Positions 54,964 to 64,000 of a stretch of 64,000 nucleotides of DNA are shown here, piece by piece. The translations under genes and the position numbers were made by a program. Origin of the DNA: Aquanectria penicillioides (lineage: Eukaryota; Ascomycota; Sordariomycetes; Hypocreales; Nectriaceae); assembly GCA_003415625.1 (NCBI GenBank), contig PYIU01000003.1, forward strand, positions 2,418,001-2,482,000. The letters are read 5' to 3'. Under the pieces are notes generated by a model. It saw only the letters and a program-made list of their open reading frames with translations, had not been told where the DNA came from and did not search any database. Within the stretch, counting starts at the first letter, position 1, and each line of letters starts with the position of its first letter.

Positions 54964-57883
54964 TTGACAGCAATGTCTCTCTTTCCCCAAGTTAGCAAGC
55001 CCACCAGAGCGACGGTGCCATGCGAATGCGATGCCATGACATGCCGTACCGTGAAAGCGAAAGCGATCATGGGAAGAATGCGCAATGTGGACCAAGACCC
55101 GGCAGGTACGGCGTCAGCGCGCCTGTTTGTGGCTGTTCTAAAGTCGATCTTGGCTGCGATGGACGATCAAGAAGGCGCATTGTCACGGCGTCGAAGAAGC
55201 CGGATGTCAATTGAGGCTTGCAATGGGTGGCTGAGTCAGTGCACAAGACGGGAATGAGCGACACTGAGAGGCTGATTAGGCGCTCTCTAGCACTCGCGCT
55301 CCAATGTGCCTTGGGCTAGCCCCTTTGGAAAAGTGTGCTAATTAGGTCCTCCAAGGATTGCCACTTTTCAGTATCCGTCCCGCGGCTGATTGTTACACAG
55401 CACGCAGAGCGCACTACTGTATAATGCGGTACTGTACAGTGCTGACGCCATCCCGCCCCGGGCCTGCAAAGCCGCCGTTTAACTCCAGAGGCGATTCGAC
55501 GGCACGCACGGGTTCGGAGTTTAGAATCAAAGAGCGTCTGTCATCGACGATGGTCGACAGAAGAACAGTGCTTTGTTTGTTTGCCGCGATTCTTCAGGGA
55601 TCCATCCGCCCCTGTCTAGCCCGGACCATCCATCTGTCGACACTGTCTCAATTCCCCACATGATTCGTGCCCTGTAGGGCGAGCCCGCATGCGCTTGGCC
55701 AGAGTCCCCATTCTGCTGGCTTGCAGGATCCTTCCAATGAAAGCCGCCGTCCTGACCGACATTGCACACAAGGGCAAGATAGACTCCAATATTCTCCCAC
55801 CAACCGAATATGGCTTTGAATTGAGTGTTGGTTTGGGGACCTGCGTAGGAGAGTCGCCCGTTGACGCCAATCACGGGCCCTTGAACACTGTGGGAGAGAA
55901 TCGCTAGCCTAGGTTGCAGCGGGGGGGCCTGGGAGAGAGGTCTGTCCTGGGCACCCCCCCTGGCACGTTCCCCAGTAATGGCCCTAGAGAGCTTCAGTAG
56001 CCGCTAGGGCTTGGAGGCTAAGACAGTGGGGGAGGTTGGGGCTGAGTCTTCTGAGGCGCCCCCAAGCCTTCCATTGGCTGTGTCTCACCTCTGCCGTCCA
56101 CCTGTCCTATTTTTAATTCGCGGCCGGCTTGACCTTGCTCTTTTTGCGTGAACCTCAGGGCCTTGCAAGCCCGGGCCTGGGCGGGCGAGGGCCTCTCGCT
56201 CGCTGGCTCACTGGCTTGCTGGCTCAGGTCATCCTCAACCCGCCATTGATCTGCTGCAGGCTGGGCATCCTATCTCGCGGGGAACTAACAGAAGACTGTG
56301 AGGCAATTTCCCGCCTTCGCTGAGCAAGCTGGGTCGCTCCGCTCGCCGTGGGCTTTGTTGGCTCAGTCTTCCGACGCTCTGGATGCTCCCATGTCCATGA
56401 CACGGCGGGACGGGACGAGTCGCCAAACGAAAAATGACAAGAAAATCCCATCTCTGCGGTTCGTTCGGGCTTGGGGGCCACCTTGGACCATGGACTCGGG
56501 AGCGCTTGTCGACCGACGCATTGTCCTGAAGTGGGTAGTCGGCAACGCACCGGACCGTCCCATGGTTTAAGACCCCCGCTTTTTTTACCCGAAGCGGTAA
56601 TTCGCGTTTTGTGGATGGGTGGAGGGACAGACGACTGAGGGGGAAACGTTGCGTGAACACGTGAACACATGAACATGAACACACGCCGATACTGTGCAAG
56701 CACAACATGGATCCTGATCGCGCGCGGGATCCAGCCGCACGGCGGGTTGTGGGGTGGAAATGGAATCAAAAACCTCGTGCGGCTGGCAGACCTGAAAGCA
56801 AAGGTTCATCACCTTCCACATTCGCCAGCCAAGATGCCAAAAAATTACTTCAGGCGCTCTACGCAAATACACGCGTAGCACCAATGCTTGCGGTCCCTGC
56901 AAGCAAGACGACCTCCAACGACGCCATAGGTAGTTCACGCTCCACGTTCTTGCATGTCGTACATGTTCACACACTTCACCCTCGCATCCCTGTTGTGCCG
57001 CCTGTCACCCTTCCCACCTCCAAAGTTAGCTGCCGACAGCATGTCCTATTCAGGCTCCCCGATTCCAGCTACCAATGTAGGTTTGTGCAGCGTATGCAAC
57101 CTTGCAAAACCCTGCACCTCCCCGACGCAGGGTGCAGGTTGAAAAGAGAAAGGGCGAGAGGGGGAAAGACCGAGGCGTTGCAGCATGAGTGTCCACATTC
57201 GTACACCGGCGCCTCAGTCGGTCTGTTGGTGGAAGCCGCAAATTGATTGCGTTCTACACAGTGCCATAGATCGATGCCCCAGCCTGCGTGCGATAATTTA
57301 CCCTTGCTCGAGGGATCATGCCCCAGTGGGTGGCGCACCACGCTAGCAATCGTTACCAGCAGCATCAGCGCTTAACAATCCGTGCCCCGTGCTCCAAAGT
57401 TATTTTTGGCGCCAACCTCCACTGGTGCCGGTGCCCTGGACGGATGGCGCCAGTCGAGAAGCCCGGCCGAACATGTAATGGAACCCAAACCACCGCCTCG
57501 CTACAACGTCCAGCGTCCAACTTGTATGCTATAGATGCCGTGTTCTTATTATTCTGCTGCTGCTGCCGCTTCTGGTGCAGGGAACGGGAACGGGAGCGGC
57601 AGACGGTGGAGGGTGGATGGTGAATGAATGAGGCCCGCACAATGAGCCGCCTGCAACCTCCCCTTTAGGTGCTTGATTTTGACATGCGACCAACTGACGA
57701 GACCCGGCTGACTCTCACCACATTGCTCCTTATCCCCGTCGCCGTACCAACTTCTCTGCATCCCATTATGTCGGCGATGATGACACTAGATTCTAGAATC
57801 CTTTGTTGCTTACGCCAGCCAAAAGCGTCGCCGCTCGGGTGAGGTTCCATCCGTCGTGCTGTCGCTTGTTGTTCTGTCCTCAC

Positions 57884-57904
57884 AAAAAAAAAAAAAAAAA
57901 AAAA
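57884..57904 (+). repeat. Poly(A) tract, 21 nt
   Basis: An uninterrupted A21 run in the long intergenic region. I see no attached retroelement sequence. Confidence 0.85.
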
Positions 57905-59774
57905 GGGCCCAACGTGGGACTTCACAGGGCGGGGAGTGACGGAATAGAGTGCCTTATCAAATGCACAGTGATGATATCCGAATGTCTTGATTGCCCCAAG
58001 CAGCTGGGATCACCCCCAGAAATAGATGTGTAGGTCTGCTTCCGGCTGACAGGTCCACGCGGCCCTGGCCTGACTTGATGCCGTCCCTCCATGTTTGCAT
58101 CAATAGTTCCCTTTCCCTGGGAAGCGATCGTCGCAGCAGTGCTAGATTTCCGTCCAGAATAGTAACCTTAACCACACGCACGGCTCTCAGTCTCCCGCTC
58201 ACACTCGAGTCGCAGCTGAGACTTGCAGCTGAATGTTGCAGCCAACACATCATGGATCAGCTTCCTGGCCCGTGACGCAGCATTTACGCATTCGTACCCT
58301 CCTTGTTCGGTACTTTCCTCTCTGTCTTTCCTTCTCTTTCTGGCTTTTCATGTGTTGGTCGCTCCCAAAAATCCCCGTTGGTCTTGTGAGGAGGGGAGGG
58401 CTCTGGTCTCATCATCAGACCCTATCAATCTCGGATACGACCCGACTGTGCGTCTTGCTGACACAGTCCCAAGGATTTAGAATTAACAGAAATGGGTAGA
58501 TGACACGCAACGAAGTCTATGATGTTGAGCTGATTCGCTTAGCAAATAGGCTCATCGACTAGGATTCCCCAGAGCCGCTGAGTAACTTGAGCCCGTGTCC
58601 TCTAACAGGAAGAGAAAGGGTCTCGTGTTGGAGCCCCAGATACGATAATTCGATCCCAAAAGGTTTTCCTTACCGCTGGCCAAGAGTGCCGCACCATGGA
58701 AGTAGAGACTCGTCCATCCCCGGATCTGGAAGAACGTGTCAGGTGTCTCAGACAGAATCCTCGCGCGTCAGCCACTTCATGTCTGCTAAAGTTGGAACTG
58801 GTGAATCCAATAATAACTCTGTGATATCATTAGCTACGGTTGAGTATCGTAATTGACTCTGGGATTCCGTCGCATGTACTTTGTGTTTCTAGTCTTTGTC
58901 ACAGGTGGCTGCAGAAAAAAAAAAAGTCATTCATACTTGGTAATCATTTGCTTCCTCAGTCTCATGGGCCAGATATGCTAACCATCGTTACCTGTCAGCG
59001 AGCCCCAGCGCGGTTTGGATTGCATTATGGCTTTCTTCCAAAATCATATCTGCGTATATTAGCTCCATTGTAGTCAATAAAAGAAACCTCCAGCCGCCCA
59101 ACCGCCCCCAGACGCGCAAGCTCTGTCTGCAAGTGGCTGCTCATCATCGCGAACCTCCGTCCAGCCGCGGTATGGTAACCTCATCAGCCATGTCATGATT
59201 TGCATCCGTGGGGGCCGGGTGCGCGACACGAGTCCGCAAATCTCTGCATTGTTTGTATGTTCTAGACGTTTCTAGTTTGCTCTCCGCCTCCATCGCCATC
59301 GCCATCTCCGCCTCTCAAGACAAGTCACACCCGGAGGCGTCGGGCGGCCGGAAAGGAGGGTGAGGGGGGGCGGGGGCAAGACATTGACAAAGCCGTAAAT
59401 CTCGCTAACCATTTCCGCGTATGTGGCGGGCCTTTTGTCAATGAAATACCGTATGGGAGGATCGGCGGCGACATGTGGTGGAGGATTTGGTGAGCTGACG
59501 TTGACAACTTCGCCTTGGAGGGTGACTCGTTGGCAAACCGCACTTCGAGATTTTGTGCCACCCATCATGCAGGCAATTACAATCTAATCTTTAAGGTTTT
59601 ATGTCAGGCTATGATTAGAGTAGTCTTTTTGTTCCGATCGAAGCCGGATAATCGCACAGTTGAAAGCCTTAGGCAGAAGATGAGAAATGCTAACAACATT
59701 TCGTCGTGATTTGAGAGGAGCAACACATCAGAGTCTGGGAAAGAGAAACCCCATCCTAGCATTTGATTGACATG

Positions 59775-59793
59775 AAAAAAAAAAAAAAAAAAA
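59775..59793 (+). repeat. Poly(A) tract, 19 nt
   Basis: An A19 run followed directly by TTTTT, ~360 nt beyond the PCT1 stop codon. Confidence 0.85.
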
Positions 59794-60154
59794 TTTTTGG
59801 TGAATAAAAAATCCAACATGTTGATTTAGCATCATATACATATGGACAAGCAGGTTTGTTGAGCAACTCACAAAAATATTGTCATGTTTGTGAATGGGAG
59901 GCCAAACTAGCATAGCTTCAGGGTAAGTAAAGTAACATGCCCTTGGTTAATCCCAGTCTAACCGCCAGAGAAAGGACATTTATCCCAGATAAAACCCGGA
60001 ACGCCTGTAGCCGGCCTTGTATTAATGCGCATAGCTAGCACCTAATAATATGATCCAAATCCGTTGCAATTGAAAGCCAATTTTCCCACCTCTTGTGACC
60101 GTCGCCACTTTTATTTCTCGCCTCCAGTTTTAATCATGCACCAGGTTAGTCCAT

Positions 60155-61664
<1,510 letters not shown>

Positions 61665-63923
61665 GGCGATTGTGACGGACGGGTAAGATGCTGAATCGAT
61701 TTGCGTGTCGATGCGTCTGTCAAGGACGGCGCAAGTGAGATAAAGCCTGAAGGGACACACAGGAGTAGGTAATTAAGAGCGTGCAAGCGTGTCCAGTGAC
61801 GCGAAAAGAAAACTGGGTCTTGTGGATTCCGTGTTGGGCCGAAAGGCGAGAGATCCCTGCTAAAATCCGGGGTTGTGCTTGGAATGGCGGCCTCTCACTC
61901 TCCGATACGAGGCGACTAGACATAAATGGCGTTTTTGGGAGAGACACAGAGAGCAGAACGATGAGGGGAAAAGAGTTGCATGGAGGGAGGTTCTGAAAAC
62001 GAGATGGCGGAGATTTGAGGCGACGTGACGTGGGGCTCAGACTTGCAGCGGCTTCGGAAACCTGCTTGCTCTTCCGTCTTTGGAGGTGAGGGCAGGTATG
62101 TACCTCGATACGACATATAACAATTTAAAAGTGGTCCAAAAGCGAGCCATGGCTTCTTTGGCTCCTTTGGCTCTGGCCATTGTAGCTCACCTCAGCCAAA
62201 GACACGGCTGGTTCAACAGGGACGGCAATTGCTCTCGTGCTCATTTCTCCATCCGCTAGCGGACAGGCAACATCTCTCTTGCGGTTTAGCGGGCATCCAG
62301 GCCCTCAGCCTCATCTTGTCGTGCTTTGATGTCGGATTGAGGCACGTACGTCTCATGTACCTTTATCTCTGGCTCTTGGATCATGGCGTCACTTTCCTGG
62401 TCCATCATCGAATAGGAGGGGACGGTGTGTGAGGGGTCACGTGTTGAAACAGGATCCCATGGATCAACTACTTGGGTTTTATGTAGTAGAACTTACAAGC
62501 CCATCGACGGAAGCTACCGAAGCCTTCCCCCCTCCTTCCACCCTCCTTCCCCTCGCTTCATCACATGATGCGTCACGTGAGTGGCTGCTTATGCCCCTGA
62601 ATTCGTTTTCGTAAAGTGACCCCAAGAGGCTTTCAAGCCTTGCTGACTCAGGCATCAAGGACCAAGTCAAGCAAGTCTCAATGGAATGGAAATCACACCT
62701 TATTTCCACCATGCCTCCACCGGCCCAGCTAACCGACCACGACCGGGGCCCTGGGCCACCCCAAACACGTACCTTGCATACAAAAAGAAGATTCTCTTAT
62801 TGTCTCCTTTCATCTCATGGTACAACCCCTGCGATGCCCTGAATTCCCTGCTCCCCTCCGCCCCTGTCTCGCCGCGTTCCGAGCCAAGTGTGTTTTCGGT
62901 CTCTCGCTCAGGGTTCGCGACTCGGAGGACTACCAAAACTCCTTCGCTCAAGGGTCGTCGTCCCATGGGCCGTTTCCCCAACTGCAACGCTTGTCGTCTC
63001 AGGTCAAAATGCATTACCACCTCACTCGTCCGCTCCAATTAGTGGGTACCAATAGGTTTCTCTCTGTTGATTGGTTTTGAACAATATGGATTTGGATTCT
63101 ACTTTTCAGCTGGACGAGGCCGTGAGAATGAACACACTCTTTGTTGCCGTTCATCGTTGAGGTGAGATATTTGGTGCAAGAAATGGATAACCCAAAAAGC
63201 ACCTTGGAGTCAACTTCAATAGTTGAGTTTAAACCACAAGTAATAAGAACAACCCATACAGCCCTAGAAACCAACTTTTACTTGATAAATTGCAAACAAA
63301 TAGTCTTGGCTTCAAGGAACGGGGGTGGGGGGTGGCACTACTCCGTACAGATACTTAACCGCCCAGTGCATATGTTGCTCAATACGAGGGCCCCGAGGTC
63401 AGGCTCGTTTGCGAGTTTTGGTTTCATCGCCCCCTCACGCCGCAACCCTTGCCTATCTTTGATTCTAAGCTTACGGTATGGCTGGGTTCGGACAACATCT
63501 GCACTGGGGCCCATGACATCTGGTGAAGCGGAAGCTTGGTTTCTGATCAATCCACTTGGATGTGCTTAATTGATCGCCCCAATTAGAAGTCATCCCAGCC
63601 CTCCTTAAACTTAGCGGAAACCGTTCCTATGACAGGTTTACGTCTAGGATGCCCGTGGCCTTGTTTATGACCAAGTTCGTTCGATCCGTACGGGCAATTC
63701 AATGCCCGATTGTCCGCGGATCCGCCTCGGATAGACAGAGTCTCAAGACATATAAGAGACGCATGTTTTCCAAAGCCCAAGCAGACTCCGATTAGTTGCC
63801 AACCGTCTACACTTTTCTTCGATTCTCTCCATAGATTCGGGCAGGCCCGCAGGTCTTTCTTTCGTCTTCTGCATATCACTATCATTTTCTTCTTGTGCCA
63901 TCCGTTAATATCTGCCAATAATC
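61665..63923. other. 2.3 kb divergent intergenic region
   Basis: It lies between the PCT1 start and the CBM1-type gene start. No coding frame with a domain is present. The last 200 nt hold the apparent promoter of the secreted protein, including a TATA element. Confidence 0.5.
63751..63757 (+). promoter_or_regulatory. TATA box of the CBM1-type gene
   Basis: TATAAGA lies 173 nt before the ATG at 63924, followed by a C/T-rich segment (TTTTCTTCGATTCTC). This is the usual layout of regulated fungal genes for secreted enzymes. Confidence 0.5.
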
Positions 63924-64000
63924 ATGAGATCTACAACCCTCTTTGCTCTCGCCAACGTTGGCGCTGCTCTTGCCGCCGTCGAGATCTACTCTCAATGTGG
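63924..64000 (+). CDS. Secreted protein, probable N-terminal CBM1 (3' truncated)
   Basis: Only the first 25 codons are in the window. They encode a signal peptide (MRSTTLFALANVGAALA), then AVEIYSQCG. The Tyr-x-Gln-Cys-Gly right after the signal peptide is the opening of a family 1 cellulose-binding module, found in secreted cellulases, xylanases, esterases and LPMOs. The catalytic part lies beyond the edge, so the enzyme class cannot be told. A TATA box is present upstream. Confidence 0.6.
   Translation, partial: MRSTTLFALANVGAALAAVEIYSQC

Larger units (their letters stand above)
53243..60154. other. 6.9 kb gene-poor region with G-rich and GT-rich repeats
   Basis: It spans from the C2H2 regulator start to the PCT1 stop, the longest gap in the window. 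The part nearest the regulator (53250-55000) is GC-rich and carries three simple-repeat blocks (54017-54098, 54188-54225, 54885-54963). Farther on are A21 (57884-57904) and A19 (59775-59793) tracts. Frames such as 56707-57246 lack domains and natural composition. A small or fast-evolving gene could still be hidden here. Confidence 0.5.

Noticed and set aside
56707..57246. 179-codon plus-strand frame
   Set aside because: No recognisable domain or codon bias; other frames over the same DNA are also open.

Overview
The window is nuclear DNA of a filamentous ascomycete, most likely a Sordariomycete and possibly of hypocrealean type; the order and species are inference. The evidence is short GT-AG introns (about 50-160 nt) with CTAAC/CTGAC-like branch sites, a fungal-type RPL5 with an ATG-only first exon, Zn2Cys6 and C2H2 regulators with fungal transcription-factor regions, Mug113, PSD2 and a Boi-type polarity protein. 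Intergenic DNA is rich in microsatellites, poly(A/T) tracts and GGTA/TACC arrays. No rRNA, tRNA, CRISPR array, transposon or secondary-metabolite cluster could be supported.

Layout. 1-1462 (+): 3' part of a forkhead (Fhl1-like) regulator. 2569-5524 (-): Boi-type SH3-SAM-PH protein. 5525-9999: gene-poor. 10000-13574 (+): MIZ/SP-RING protein. 14412-16453 (+): Zn2Cys6 regulator. 16722-17969 (-): Mug113/T5orf172 protein. 18926-19768 (+): class I methyltransferase. 19834-20825 (-): HAD hydrolase. 21326-22456 (+): ribosomal protein L5. 25881-29521 (+): large leucine-rich-repeat protein of the kind annotated Mhp1. 32397-34959 (+): DUF6536-type multipass membrane protein. 38004-38222 (+): small Ser/Pro-rich protein. 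41598-45520 (-): phosphatidylserine decarboxylase 2. 49812-53242 (-): C2H2 plus fungal-transcription-factor-domain regulator. 60155-61664 (-): choline-phosphate cytidylyltransferase. 63924-64000 (+): start of a secreted protein that appears to open with a CBM1 cellulose-binding module. Long gene-free stretches (1-7 kb) separate many of these and probably hold promoters and long leaders.

Functionally this is a housekeeping neighbourhood: translation (RPL5 and a possible ribosomal-protein-gene regulator), phospholipid synthesis (PSD2 makes PE, PCT1 feeds PC), polarity (Boi) and transcriptional control. It is not a pathway cluster.

The most unusual signal is a set of about nine apparent single-base losses, all in the same direction and mostly in or beside short homopolymers. 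They break four otherwise well-conserved genes (Boi, the LRR protein, DUF6536 and the C2H2 regulator), while the other genes read intact. Sequencing or assembly homopolymer error is the simplest explanation, but four losses within about 630 bp of the DUF6536 gene deserve checking. I found no convincing new biological system.
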